64,000 nt of DNA from the NCBI GenBank assembly GCA_950106755.1, contig OX467092.1, forward strand, positions 7,688,001 through 7,752,000. The letters run 5' to 3'. Shown piece by piece: positions 1 to 13,432 of this stretch. Within the stretch, counting starts at the first letter, position 1. The number at the start of each line of letters is the position of its first letter. The position numbers were made by a program, and so were the translations under genes. The stretch comes from Climacium dendroides. Lineage: Eukaryota > Streptophyta > Bryopsida > Hypnales > Climaciaceae. Under the pieces are notes generated by a model that did not search any database, was not told the origin of the DNA, and saw only the letters and a list, made by a program, of their open reading frames with translations.

Positions 1-2424
1 ATTGCTAGAAGAAAGCAGCAACTTCTTGAGTTCTTTGGCTATGTGATGATCGTCAAATCTGTACAGACACAAAAATTTGCTTTCAACATGCATCTACAAC
101 ATTGCATGCTGAAACAAGACGCAAGACAAAAAACAAAAAACTCATTACATTGAACCAGAAAGCTCACCAGGATGATTGAAGTTATACTCTCCCGCATTCT
201 CTTTCTCCTTTGGTGTCAATCCGTTGCAGAACGAGTTACAAAGGAATCTGTACAAAAATGACTTGTTATTTAAATACTAAGCACAAGCATTCAACACAAG
301 TACACGCACAAACTAAGCACATGAACTAAGTACAAGTATAAACTAAGCACAATCATTTAGCGCAAGCATTGAAACTAAACAACACAAGCATTGAAGAAAC
401 TCACCTGATGCGTCATTGTTGAACCATCCCTCAGGCATCCTCTCCGGCCATGGCTTGGATACTCATGTGTACTCTTCCGTAAGGCTTGGATCCCTCCTAC
501 CAACCAAAAGCGCAGCACTGATCACAACGTCCCTTGGAGCAATGTCCCTTGGAGCAATGTTCCAACATTGAAACTACAGAGACAAAGTTGATCGGCTTTT
601 GATGTGAACGGTGTGGAAGGGTAGCTACTAGAAGTATGGAACACTGCACTATTATGGTGCCTTGAAAGTTCTTCCAATACGTACTTAGTTACTCACGTAC
701 TCGAATGACTCGATCGGTGATGATGCGTGCGCTACATTGTCGTCATTCTGGGATCGGACACACCTTAGCCTACATTCACACGAGCAATGCAATGCAAACA
801 AATTAGCAAACTAATCGTGTACGTGGAGTAGTCGATTGTTAATTATCTTGAAGACATAATCAGTGCAATGGAATTTTCAAGTACCGTACTACTCAAGAGA
901 CACAAAGAAGTGAGCAGTGGCTCAATTAAGGTTGATCACCTAACACGAAAGCATCCTCCGTGAGTTTGCTGGCGAGAGATGCAAATGCTTGCAGTTCCGC
1001 AACACGGAGAAAAACATCAAATGTACAATTGAAGCGCCATTGAAGCACAAATTGAACTGCACAAATGAAGCACACAAATGAAGTGCAAAAATGAAGCGCC
1101 ATTGAAGCGAGAGTGACGACGAAGATTGAGAACCGTCAATACATGCCTAATACCCGGGAACAGAAACTACCCTAACTGTCACATCTGCGCCGGCTACGTT
1201 CCTACTAGTAAAACATCAAATCACTCAGAAGTAACGTACTACTAGTAGTGGGCCATCCATTCATCCATCCAATCGTAGAGAAGAACTGAAGTGTGTACGA
1301 AGTGTAGTTGTGTGGTGGCGAGGAGCCTCGAATCACTCGAAGTTAGTGTATTTCAGGTATTTTTCTTCCGAGCCTTTGTTTTTGTATTGCTCGTTAATCT
1401 TGAGTTCATGTTTGTCGCAACTTTGTTTCTAAATTGTAGCTGTTGCAGAGAATTGAAGAAGTGTGCGCGGACTTCGATTGATGAATTGAGGCCCATGCGC
1501 CGAATTAGGGAGCTCCCATTTGTTCACGCTCTCGCTCTCATCACTCATTTCAGGTAATTTTCATGGCGATGTTGGGTGCTGCAAGTTTGCAAGTCGATCT
1601 TTCATCACCAGTCCCTGTAATCGTTAAGAGCTTCAGCGGTGTCACAGGCCACAGACACCTTGTATAGAGCCAGTCAAACAAAAGCTTAACCTCTACGGAT
1701 TCTACATTTTAGATTGAATGCTAATCGATGAGTACTTCTCAATATTCATTTTCGTGGAGTACAAATGAATAGAGTTCAGCAAGTGACGCAACCTATTGCG
1801 AGACCAATTGTGAAATTATCACTCACTCAGTGTGACCTTGGCATTCGCCTTGTGCAGGCTTTTTAATAGTTCTGGACTGGATCGCTGCTGTGCACATACT
1901 ACAACTGCAGCCAATTGAAACTGAAATTGAAGGCGGGACTGGGGAAAGAGGAGTTTGTTTAGATTCTACACAAATGTGACATTCCATAGCCAGCTACTGC
2001 CACACCGTATCTTCTACCTGAGGACGAGGCCCTCTGCTGGGGAACCAAGGGGGAAGCAATCGCAGACTGTATAGGACTCTTACACACCCACACCCACACC
2101 AGCTATAATAACAGTAGGATGAGATGCCCCTACTTAACTTACATTAGTACGTAGAGTTCCTTTGGCTTCATTGCTTCGTTTTTAAGTAATTCGTCAAATT
2201 GAAAGAGCTTAATCAAATTAATTAATCAAATTTTGTGTGTCTATCCACTTCCGGAGAGTGAAAGAGGAGGTATGTTTGAGTAATGGATTCTCAGTACTAT
2301 ATCATTCTTTATTGAATTTAATGAATGTCGTTGAGAAGCTCCAAGATTGGAGCAAACTGCAATATGGATGTGGCATTTGCTGCTGCTGTTGAACTACAAC
2401 TGTTAATTGCTAAGATTTGAGAAG
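1..2424. other. Upstream region, no gene recognised
   Basis: I see no coherent coding frame here. There are short degenerate repeats built on ACAAGCATT or AAGCACAA (about 290-390) and on a 10-12 bp ATGAAGC-type unit (about 1025-1105), and a CA/CCCACA-rich stretch at 2082-2100. A frame of 88 codons at 1291-1557 lacks an ATG start and any recognisable motif. Part of this region is probably promoter or transposon end for the Plavaka-like gene that follows, but I found no terminal inverted repeat. Confidence 0.5.
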
Positions 2425-2460
2425 ATGTTCTTTGCATTATTGTGTGCATATTTTATTAGA

Positions 2461-5400
2461 ATGGAAAGGACAACTTTGCGTTGCTCCCGGTGTGGAACAA
2501 CAAATTTCGTCAACATGGCAGGTTTAATGGGCCACATGAAGAATAGCAGCTGTCGCATACTAGGGCAAATGGAATCTGTTCCTTTATTATTGGTGCCTCC
2601 TATCAAGTCACCATTGTCATTATCACCTCCAATCAGCTCTCATGCTATAGTAGATGAACAAGATGAAAATTTGGATTCACTTGAAATGTTATATCAACTT
2701 GAAATGGTAAAAGAAACACCTGAGGCCCTTCAGTATGATGCCACATTTGAAATCATTCGATTTTTCCATTCTTGTAACAACAATGAAGGACTTTCAAACA
2801 AAGACATAGATTGCTTATTGAGTATCTTGTGGCACCAAGAATTTGATACAAGGAAGTTGACCATTTGCACATCTTCAGACATCAAACGATATGAGGAACA
2901 ACTCTACTCTGAAGAAGATGTAAGTACTTTGCTTTTTTATGTTTGTTGTATTTTTATTTGGAGATTGAAAATCTTGAAGATTTCAGATGTTGAGTCAATA
3001 ATTATCAAGTTTTTGTATTGAAATGTAGGGTTGGCAATCTTACACATTGAGCCAAAAGGAAAATGAAGAACCAATTGTTTTTCAATTCAAAGATCCAATG
3101 GTGGCATTAACCAACTTATTTTCATCTCCGGAAGTTGCTGAGGACTTTAAGCTTCAACCATCTATCATAAGAAATGAATTTGAAGAACGTGTCTATAGCT
3201 CTTTGGATACTTGTGAGTGGTGGGAAGAAATGCAAGTAAATACGTACAATCAAGTTTAAGTTACAACTTGTTATGTTATATTTTGTATTGGAAGTATTTG
3301 ATTATTGATATATTATTCTACTAAAAGAATTGCATTGTTGATTGTCAGATTCATATCAACTTAACATGTGAGGGAGCTATCATAACACCAATAATATTCT
3401 ATAGTGATCAGACCACATTGTCCAACAACAGACGAGTTCTAGGGCATCCAATAGTGATGTCCATTGGAAACATCTCTTGTCATATCAGGAAATTAGATGA
3501 AGGTCATACTTTGATTGAACTTCTTCCTATATTCTCAGGTGAGTCTAATCACTTATATTCTTCCTACCATATGTTCTATTTAATCATATTGCAATTATAG
3601 TGACTTTCCAAATGTATGCATGTAACAAATTACTCTTTTGTCGTAAATCAGACATGGATGTATTCCAAGATCGAAAATTGGAGATGTTCCAAGAATGCCT
3701 AGAAACTATTTTTCAACCACTAAAAGTTGTAAGTCATGAGGGTGTGGCTCTTATTGATCCTTTTGGAACCCCACAATTTGTATTCCCTCTTCTCTATGCT
3801 TATGCATGTGATCACCCCGAGGGATGCAAGGTGTGTAAATTTTTTCTATTTTGTCTCTTGTGTTGTTTGACATCAATTCTATTTTGTCTGTTGTGTTGCT
3901 TTTGCATCCTGTTTGGTTTAGTTTGAGGAGTTTAGAAAATATCAATTCCTTTGTTTATATTTTTGGATGGGAGAGAAGTTTGTGGAAGGAGAATTGTGGG
4001 GATGAAATGCGCTCATTCCTTGATATTATCAATGATGGCGGGGTTGGATGAAAGGGATTTGAGGAGGAAGAATCTTGCTCTTATGATGTAATATCTTGAT
4101 GTAGATCTCATGTACATTTGATACAAATAGAAGTTCATCTCCATGTAGCAATTGTATGTGTGGCAAAGATGATTTGAGTAATGTAAATTTGACATTTCGA
4201 TCAAGAACAGAAGAGAAGATGAAAGAGATATATTATGCCATGACAACTGAAAACTTGCCACGAGGAGAATCCAAGAAAATATCAAAATCTTGGTCAGTAC
4301 ACCCTATAGAGGTAAGCATCACTTACCTATATTCTTGCATGTCAATGTCATATTCTAATGTTGTGTAGAAAAAACTAGCAAAAGAATTTTCTCAAATTAA
4401 TGTTTATATAGGCAAAAAAATTGTAGTTCCAATCAGATCTTGTTTCTAATCAAATGCATATACAGTTGTTTACCAAAGAGGTGGTCTAAATCTTTTTCAA
4501 TTTGCATGAGCTTTGAGTCTTAGATGTTAACACCCAAACTTATTGAAAATAGTTTTACCTATAAGCACATGTAAAGTAATTCAGTTTTGTAGCCTTTGCC
4601 TCCGTTTTCTAATATGTTTTCACTTGATATGTTTGCAGTGTGCATTTTGGAACTTCAATGGTGGTGATACAAGATTAGGGAACCCATATTTGGCAATTCA
4701 TGTTGATATTTTACACCAAAGTGATGTTGGCATATTCAAAATGCTTGTTGACATCATCCGAGAGATGGTTCCGCCAACCACTCTTATTCAGCTTGATCAA
4801 CGTTTGTTTCATATTCATGATAAGTGTCGCTATCCAGGTTTTAGGATTCCAGGAAGTGCTAAAGGAGGCTATTTTACATCAAATGCTAACTATGCAGGCT
4901 TTGAACATAGAGCTATAATGCAAGTGTTGATGTTTTGTTTGATTGGACTCTATGATTTGAGCATCATTGAAGTCTTTGCATTATTTATGGATTGGTATTC
5001 TTTAGCATGTCGCAGCATTGAGCATACTGATGGAAGTCTTCTTCAAATGAAAACTTCAATGAACAGGTGAATAACTCTATGAACTCAAATTTTACCGCAT
5101 TCCTATTGTACTTTGTATTGAATGTGTATTTGTTATATGTTACTTGTAAACTTAATATTATCAAAATACATGTGTGTATTGACATATTGCTTTTTTTAGG
5201 GTGGTGAGTGCAATGAAAAGATCAAATTTGAGTGACTGGCAAAGATTTGCTTTCAACACCATCAAAATACACATGATGAGCCATTTTGATCCTTGCATTC
5301 GTCGATTTGGTTTGCCATGGGAATATTCTACAAACATGTTTGAACATATGCACATTGCCCTTATGAAAAAAGCTTACAGAAGAAGTAATAAGAGAAATGC

Positions 5401-6538
5401 ATCCCTCCAAATTATAAAGCACAATAGACGATTGGAAATGTTGAGGACAGTGGGCAAACATCTTCAAGGATTTGAGAACATACAAGTTCAAAGAGAAACA
5501 ATACTTGATAAGGTTTGTGAACTTCCATTTGACATGATTGCATAGTTGTCTCTAATTTATGTTGATATTTGAAGCTATCAATACTAAATAATTTGATTCT
5601 AATTAAATAATTCTTTCTTTTAGCAGGCAGTGACTTTCGGAATGAATGTCATATCTAGTGCTTATAACATTCACAGGTCTTGGTTGATTCAAGATGCACG
5701 TGATGTATCTCAAACACCTAGAGCAACTATGAGTGACATCCGAATGGGGAGAGGATTTGATGTTGCCACTTTACCAAAAAAGGTGCAATATCTTTTTCAT
5801 CATCAACCAGAGGTTCCAAACTACTTGTCACATGCTCTTCGAAGCTTTGAGTTGGAGAGAGGTATTCGATTGCCTTAGGTGAGTACAACTTAGCACATAT
5901 GACGAATTTTCAAATCATCTATATATAAATTGTATGAATGTTGACATAAGCACTTAAATTGACTTGAACTTCTTTTTAATTGTAGGTGCCTCAGGTGAGT
6001 ACAACTTTGCACATATGACTAATATTCAAATAATCTATATATGAATTGTATGAACTTAATTAAACTTAAATTGTATTTGATTTAAACTTCTTTTTACTTG
6101 TAGGTGTTTGGAGTTTCAAAGACACTAGCAATCCCAGGAGGCTCGGGAGGATGCTATGGCGAGTCACCTCAATATGTACGAGCTTCAAATTCATTCCATG
6201 GACACCCATGGTACAGTAGTGTTGTACTTAAGATGGAAAGTTCAAGTGAGCCAAAAATTACTTGGTATGGTGAGGTGCATCTTCTTATGCATTTTTCAGT
6301 TTTAGATTTAGCACTTGTAAAGTGTTATTGTGAACTTGATGAGGATGATTTGGGAAGAATATTGAAGTGTGTAGAGTTATCATGGTCTATTCCACATGAT
6401 TATACAAGGGCCCAAGTGAAAAGAGCAAAACGACCTGAGTACATAGTAATAGAAGCATCAAAAGTATTGAGAGTAGTGCATGTTGTGCCACATTTTGGAC
6501 AAAGTAGACACTTTTTTGTAAACAAGTGGAAATTTTAG
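2461..6538 (+). CDS. Plavaka-like (CACTA-related) transposase, ten exons
   Basis: Putative DDE-type DNA transposase. I read exons 2461-2919, 3029-3235, 3349-3538, 3652-3830, 4105-4311, 4639-5066, 5200-5512, 5627-5878, 5986-5994 and 6104-6538; all introns are GT-AG and all phases fit, giving 893 codons. The N-terminus has a zinc-binding pattern C8-x2-C11...H25...C31. The family order typical of Plavaka transposases follows: an FYSD block (D242), a GHPIVMSIGNI block, a DHPEGCK block, a PCSNC block, a DILHQ block (D437) and MFEHMH (E605). D242, D437 and E605 are my candidate catalytic triad. The C-terminal VPHFGQSRHFFVNKW also fits the family. The one lesion is a TAG at 5876-5878 (codon 745). 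ATG at 2461 was chosen because it starts the zinc-binding region; an in-frame ATG lies at 2425. Family assignment is from remembered consensus, not a search. Confidence 0.72.
5873..6103 (+). repeat. Tandem duplication of an intron, about 116 bp, creating a 9-nt microexon
   Basis: Two adjacent copies each begin CCT(T/C)AG then GTGAGTACAACTT, continue with GCACATATGAC and end in a pyrimidine tract plus TTGTAGGTG. The donor GTGAGT is at 5879 and again at 5995. Between the two introns lies a 9-nt exon (5986-5994). The first copy carries CCT-TAG where the second has CCT-CAG, so the premature stop at 5876-5878 looks like a C-to-T change. Confidence 0.75.
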
Positions 6539-6898
6539 TTGAAACAATGTTGATGAAAGTAGAAATTGAAACTATGTTGAAACAACATGCATTGCAACAA
6601 TGACCATTTTCTATCTAGTATTGAAGTAATGTTGATGGAAATAGAAGTTGAAGTATTGTTGACACAATGTACATTGCAACGATAATGCATCAAGCTTAAT
6701 TTAATATACATTGAGAACAATTATTTTTTCAATATTGATGTAATGCCATTTTAATCTCAATTGAAACAATTGATTAGTTCAAAATCATCAAAGTATTTGT
6801 TGTTGCAATATCATATTAAAATAATGTTAGTAGAACAACAAAATAATACTAAAACAATACTACTTCAATTGGACAACTTTCTTAATATTGTAACAATG
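6539..6898. repeat. Convergent spacer with degenerate ~84-bp tandem repeat
   Basis: Between two genes that end toward each other. AATGTTGATGAAAGTAG near 6546 recurs as AATGTTGATGGAAATAG near 6629, and CATTGCAACAATGA recurs as CATTGCAACGATAA. The rest is a looser run of AACAATGTTG-like words. No coding signal. Confidence 0.45.
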
Positions 6899-9359
6899 TC
6901 ACAACAATGAGGGGGTAAATTTGTGATGACCTTTACTAGGATTTGTAGAAGTAGCGTTATTGAAATAGTATTGTTGTGGACCTTGATTCCCATTGACTAC
7001 ATCCTTAGCTGCCATCCGCTTGACCACCCGTAGATATGTTTCCTTAGAGACTCTGCTAAGAGGCCTTCACCATGTTTTCTCCATCCTTTTCCTTTTAGGA
7101 TTTGCACCTATACTTCTATCAAGATTTCGATCCCTTGCCATCTTCTTCTACATGTCCTTTGCTTTCTTGCTGAAAAATAACTTTCTTTCTTCATAATCTT
7201 TGCACACTTGTAGAATCGCTTCATACGATTCTTCATCTTCATTCCAAGCATGTTGTGTGTAGTCAATCATCTTCTTCGACAATTCCCCCAATGACATGAG
7301 CTTTGGTAAATCTTGGCTCAAGTGCAACGTACTTGCTGCCATAGTCAACGCCTTTGCTCTATACGCATCATCAATTCTAGCTGTAGCACTAGGGCTTCTA
7401 CATGCTTTTCAGATGTCGCGCAACTTGATTAAGTTCTCGTAATACATGTTGAAGAACGTCCAATCAAACTCCCTTGCATTTATTTTGAATGATGCTTTGA
7501 TATAAAATTGTGGGTTATTATACACCACAAACTTAGCTTTCCGTCTCTCAAAACGCGTGAAGTACTCATCATTTGACATAATGCCCTCTTGGTTTTCTTT
7601 TTGGGCTCGTTTACAAGCATCAACTACATGTTGTCCATCAACCGGTTCCCACACAAATATTATTCTGCAACCAACTTGTCTTCAAGTCAGTATTTGAGAG
7701 GGATGGATCTGCAGGGCCATGCCTAAAAAATGTTGTCTCAAATTCCCGTACAACACCTTCACGACTGAAAGAAACCTCAACCATTTCAATTTCCCCCTCA
7801 TCATTCGTAATCTCATATTGATATGCAATAGGACGGAGCGAAATTGTATTATCTGCATCAACTTTTGATCCCTTCAAACGCTCATACATTTCATTCACTC
7901 GCCATTCCATTAGCACCCTATGGTTGGTCTCTGCATTTACTACATGGTGGATGCTATCAATGTTGGCATCAAAAAACATATCATATCCCCATATGTATCT
8001 AGCCTTATATTCATTCTCCATGGGAAAAATCACAAGTGGTTTCGTAATATTTATTACCAACACACTTCTAGATCCCCCCTCTAGTTCTCTTTCCGATGAA
8101 TCGTCCTCAACAACATCTTCACCATCATTGCCTTGTGAAGGAGGTCCTTGCATAGTTGTTCTTTGTCGATGTCTCCACATTGCAAAATGAGTGCATCGAT
8201 TTTGCTCTTCTTCTGACTTTGTGTCTAAGGTATGAAGCCCGTACTATTCTTCTTAGTTGCCCACCACTGTAGAAGGTTGTTGTTCTATCCTTCCACCTCG
8301 TCCCCTACTAGCACCTTGTCCCCTGCTAATACCTCGTCCCCTTCCAGTACCTCGTCCTAGACTGACGTTAGGTCTTCTAGCATTCATATTGGCGATAACA
8401 ATACGTGATCTATATATTTGACTTCTAGAACTCACCTTTGCAGATCTTGATGTTGAACCCACTTCAGTGATTGCGGTAGGAGCTCCAACTTCAATTGAAT
8501 TTTGAAGTTCCATGGCAACTAGTTCTTCTGTTCCTGTAGTAGTTTCAAATGCAGTTCCATTTGCTTGCAATGAATCTTCCCCAACCTCCATCTCCACTAC
8601 TATTGGCATTACTAATGCACTTTCTTGTACTAACGCCTCTTCATATTCATTCCTTTCAGTCTTTACCGAAGGTAGAACTTCAACATTTTCTATAGTAGAT
8701 TGAAGACGTTGGTAATGAGCACTCTGTCTTTTAAAAACTCCCAACTCATTCACATTTGCTCCAATTTCCGCTTCAATAGTAGCTCACTTTTGGTTTCGTT
8801 CAAACAGAGGTGTCCAATTCTCTTTCAAAGGCGCTGCAAAACCCCGATATATATGATATATATCCTCAGGTTTTCTAGGAAGAGCTCGCTCTTCAGCAAT
8901 AACAACGCCACTATTTTGAAGATCTTCATAACTTCTGATCTCCATGTACCGAGCACGTGCTTCAAATGCTTGCTCGGGGATCAATTCCTTGAATTTTTGA
9001 ACGGATGCCTCTCTTCAATCTTTCAAATCATCAGGCATACTGTTCTAGAACTTCACCAACGTCTTAATACCATGTAAGGGTGACAGATTGAGTATGAGCT
9101 TTGGTGGAATAGATGCCATCATGAGCTTCTTCTGCAATTTGTACTTTTCTAATACCATTTTGTTGTTGGTGACAGTTACAGTCAATCCTCCTTCTATGGT
9201 GCCTGTAAGACTCTCAATGACTCCAATAGAGGATTCTAAAGCTGCCTAGTATCGTCCTTCTATCGCAAACTCCGTGATCCATAACATTGGTTTCTCATGA
9301 CCGTTCGCTACAAACCACCAACCATGCTCCAACCACTTTGAATGTACTTTGGGTGCCAT
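6899..9359 (-). pseudogene. Decayed gene of unknown function, possible partner of the Plavaka-like transposase
   Basis: I do not recognise the protein. From ATG at 9359 one minus-strand frame of about 820 codons runs to a terminal TGA at 6899-6901, broken by stops at 9246, 9045, 9015, 8784, 8253, 8244, 7409, 7148 and 7067 (lowest base of each). One frameshift or lost intron lies near 7650-7690; downstream of it the frame changes by one. Between the stops the translation is plainly protein-like: a W/H-rich N-terminus (KWLEHGWWFVANGHE), a helical middle, an R/G block of the GRGTGRGRGISRGQG type near 8320, an acidic patch (EDVVEDDSSERE), then a charged C-terminal half ending in a basic PKRKRMEK segment. 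The gene is convergent with the transposase, 360 bp away, so it may be the accessory gene of the same element; that is inference. Confidence 0.6.
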
Positions 9360-11144
9360 AATGCCCTACAAAATGAAAATTAAATATAATTCTTTAATTG
9401 ATAATTGTTAAAATCGTGAGGTTCAAAAGTTATATTTGAATATCAACGACCATAATGACAACACTATTTGAAATACATGCTATCATACTCTTGAAGGTTG
9501 TAATCACTTTACAATTACACGGAACTCATACCTACTATTCACTAAACATAGAATTAACATTACTAGTGACTAATTGCAATTGATAATTCATTCAAATAAT
9601 GCAATTACCAGAGCCAATGCAAACTATCTTATCAAGAACTAATGCTCCACACATATGACATAAAATTGCTATTGCTTCTTATCATTCACTGATTCCATCA
9701 TCGTCAATGTTTAACACTTTCTATATCAAAAAAACACATTAATTTCCTTCCTATATAGATTATATAAATTTTTTCTTTATGTGCCTTCAAATATTATACT
9801 ATGTAAAGCAATACAATTTAAGATAAGAAAAGATGAAGTACAAAAATAACTTAAAAATAACAACTACTTGATGACTACTTTATAACTACATCTTCATTGA
9901 CATAAAGATAAAATACATACATGTCTACAACTTTCATCATATGCCACCCTGATGTTGACCTTCCATTCATATATACTAATACATCATGCACAATGTAGTG
10001 CTCTATACTACGAAGCTTACACTTTTTCGGTTTTCCATGAACAATATATTCATGTATTTGAGAAACAAAACATTCATACTTGGAATTGGACTGTTGCAAA
10101 AAAGTAGAACACCTTCAATGTAAAAAAATGAGCATGTAAACCATTTCTACATTATATTCATGATTTTTTACAATTCATTCATCATCTTTTCATCAAAAAC
10201 AAAATTGAACTATCACTCTAGTGCCACCAAGAGAACTTTCATTCACTAAGTCCTCATATACCTACAAGCGGCTCAATCATGCAATACAATTTATTATTTG
10301 TGTATTCAAAAGGTATCCTCTTCTTTTAAAATTTAAACACCACATATATCATATAGTATGTGGGTCTGAATTGAAGACAAATAGTTCTCATAATCTTATC
10401 CTAAAAAAACTACAGAACTTCATATTCTTAGAAATTCACAAATCAATTGTATGAATTGTCAATTTATAGTTCCATATGTTCATTTACATGCACCTTAGAA
10501 AACAACTTCCATTGTGTATGGACCTGTCATAGTTTTCAAATTTATTCAAAATAGAACGGAAATATAAAATCACATTATCTACCACTTACACTTGTACATG
10601 AGCAAGATTTCAAATTTTAAAATATATCCCACCTTGTCCTCTACTAGTGTTTTCTTTCAATTATGATAAAATTCAATAAAATTATGAAAATTCCACATTC
10701 TATGTCTTTCTCATTTGAATGTTGTGTTTTACCATTTACTAGTGGTGAAACATCCTTTACAATCTACAAGTTAACCACAATAATAATTCCACAAAGACCT
10801 CTCTACAAAATGGGCTAATAGCAAAAAGAATTTCAATTACAAACCTGTTCTTAATGTAATTGTTGTGTGCAAAACTACAAACAAGCACAGAGCACTTGCT
10901 TCCTTTCAAGTTGAAATTTAAGTTCCTCAAATACGTCACATTTGTTCTCCTCCAAATATCTATAACATACACGCACATGATGAACTTGAATACTATGTCT
11001 TCCCTTTTGGAAAAAAAACTGGTAACACACAATTCTTTCCTAGTGCAAAAACATCATTCTTATTTTCAGGGTTCAACGTATTAATGTTGAAACACACAAC
11101 TCTCCAGGAAAAAATGAAAAAAGAACTAAAAGTTGAAAAAGTGA
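9360..11144. other. AT-rich spacer, nothing recognised
   Basis: No frame with coding character on either strand and no repeat that I could align. Short frames here are AT-rich chance frames. Confidence 0.5.
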
Positions 11145-11760
11145 ACTTGTTGTACTTCATTTTTGTAGGAATCCACATGCAAATGGTATGTATTTCATTT
11201 TCTTTATTTTCCTTTTCAACACTCTTAGAATTAGTTTTCAAATTTACAAGTTAGGAGCCATGTATCTATCTAAAAGTTTGTTTAGGTAGTTTTCATTTAT
11301 ATGGAGCTGAATTGCTAGTTTAAATTTGTAGTTGATTTTTAAAGGAGCCCACATGTAATTGCAATGTACTAAAATGTTGTTATTTTCCTTTTGAACAGTC
11401 TAGGAATTAGTTTTGAGTTTCAGAAGTTCAAACATGGTTCTCTGTAGAAGACAATTTAGGAAGTTTCAATTTATATAAAGTCTAATTATGAGTTTCGATT
11501 TTTGGTTCATTTTATAAGAGCCCACATGCAATTGGCACTTATTTAAATTTATTGTTTTTTGTATTGACCAATTGTGGATTTAGTTTTTAATTGAAGAAGC
11601 TCATGCATGTTTTTCTCTGGAAAACTTTAGAACTTGTTTCCTTGTGTACAAAGCGTAATTTGTAGTTTAAATTTGTAGTTCATTTACAGAATAGCCCAAA
11701 TGCAATTGGCATCTAATTAAATTGGTTTTTGTATAGAATGATTGATTAGATACGATTGAA
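11145..11760 (+). repeat. ~174-bp tandem satellite, forward orientation, about four units
   Basis: The anchor CCACATG (CCAAATG in the last unit) recurs at 11173, 11349, 11522 and 11696, so the period is 173-176 bp. Each unit also carries TTAGTTTT, a TATA-rich stretch and TTTGTAGTTGATTT-like words in the same order. Units are moderately diverged. The same unit occurs reverse-complemented at 26511-28400, on the other side of the CACTA1 element. Confidence 0.7.
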
Positions 11761-12744
11761 ATTGACTTCCTACATAGAATTAAGAGCACTTCATGAATTA
11801 CTTGTCATATTCATGTATTCCATGTGAATATATTTCTAAAAATTTGTAGTGTTAGTGGAGATGTTTACTGTACAATTGGATGTGACAGGTCTTATAGGGG
11901 GAGTGAAAAGCGTGGAAACTCAAAAGTAGGAGAGGTAGCTTCACAATCTAACGTGCTGTACGGATACTTGGAAGTGCAGTAGGAATTGTAACACCCACAT
12001 CTGATTCTTCCTCTAACTCTTTATTAGGACAATTTATAAAATTAGTTTTGTAAGAGAAGGAATGTGAATTCATATTGTCAATGAATGTGATATGTGCACA
12101 TAAGGCTGAAATAATGGAACTTAATTTGTCATTCTTGTAACCCTCTCATTTAGTCATGTACCACATCAACCTCATAATTAATCATGATTGAAAGGATATC
12201 TAGAAGTACATGTTTTTTTCTATCTTCTCATGTGTGATATCTAACATATTTAATGCCTATTCTGCAGATGGATTTCAAAAAATATTCAAAAAATTTGAAA
12301 TGCAGGCAATGCACCTATTCATTTGAAATTAATGTAGATTGCATCTATGGTTTCAAAAATACATTGGTAATATAAATTGCTTCTGTTATTTATGGTGCAC
12401 TTCATTTGTTTATATTCAATGTGCATGAAGATTTGAAAATGTAGAATAGTGTCATTCATCATTAAGTATAAGTGCTCTTTCTATCAAGAGCATTTTAAAA
12501 AAAGAGTTGTTCCTTGAAATGAATGTATTGTTTCTTAATGGTTTGAATTGAAAGAGTCTCATGTGTGTAGAAACCATTTATTTGGAAAGGGAAGATAAGG
12601 TGTGCACATTGATCATATGATTAGAGGTATCACATTTTGGAAGGAGAACAAACTTCACATACATCAAGAACTTGAATGTGTAGTAAGAAGATTGTTTGTA
12701 CTTTGTGGCTATTATTTAACTTCGTCTAAACAATCATGTCCACA
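11761..12744. other. Spacer between satellite and CACTA1
   Basis: AT-rich, no coding signal recognised. It is the left flank of CACTA1 and ends ...GTCCACA before the element. Confidence 0.45.
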
Positions 12745-12990
12745 CACTATAAGAAACCCCTGTTTTTTACTGCGTTACGCTGTGACATCCCCGTTATTTT
12801 TGACGTCACTACGTTTTTGGACGAACGCGCAGATCAGGGACAATTTTTTGTGATGTCATCTGAAACGTCATAATAGACGTCAGGAAATATAGGGATGTCA
12901 CTTTGAACGTACGTGTTTTTCACTATGTCAAAAAAAATAAAGGACGTTTCAGATGACATCCAAAAAAACACGAATCGGCCACGTCAGCCA
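12745..12990 (+). repeat. CACTA1 left terminal and subterminal region
   Basis: Starts with the terminal repeat CACTATAAGAAA. GATGTC at 12852, AACGTC at 12864 and GACGTC at 12876 are exactly 12 bp apart; GATGTC at 12894 and AACGTA at 12906 are again 12 apart. CCACGTCAGC lies at 12979, 234 bp from the end; the same word is 235 bp from the left end of CACTA2. These are the likely binding sites for the element's own TnpA-type protein, by analogy with En/Spm. Confidence 0.75.
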
Positions 12991-13432
12991 CTGGTGCGTC
13001 TTTCACTACGGGCAGGGGGGGTGCTGCCCTACAGGGAAAACACCTGATCAGTATAGGAAAGAACTTCAGGCTGTAAAATTCAGGCTTTCTGGGAGGATAT
13101 GAAGTCATGGGTACGAGGTAGGATGAAAGTGACATAGACACATGTAATGACTCCACAAATGTGTTTTGGTGTTACAAGTCTAGGGTATGCCAAAATTAAA
13201 AGGATGTACAGAATGAAATATTTTAGGTCCTAAAACATGAAAGATGGGAAATAAAAATGGAGACTCATTGGGATAACCTTATCATAGAGGTGAAGTTACG
13301 CAATATTATTTGGAGATGGGTTTTGAGAACAGAAAATGGGGATTACTTGGGAGTGTTGGGATCAATGTGACATTATTCCATTGGCTTTGTAATTGCAAAT
13401 TAGGCCCCATAAAATGGAGAGTGACTTGCAGT

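Noticed and set aside
6899..9359. Stops read as recoding, RNA editing or an altered genetic code
   Set aside because: A frameshift coexists with the stops, the neighbouring TnpA-like gene uses the standard code without stops, and paralogue comparison shows ordinary W, R or Q codons at such sites. Decay is simpler.
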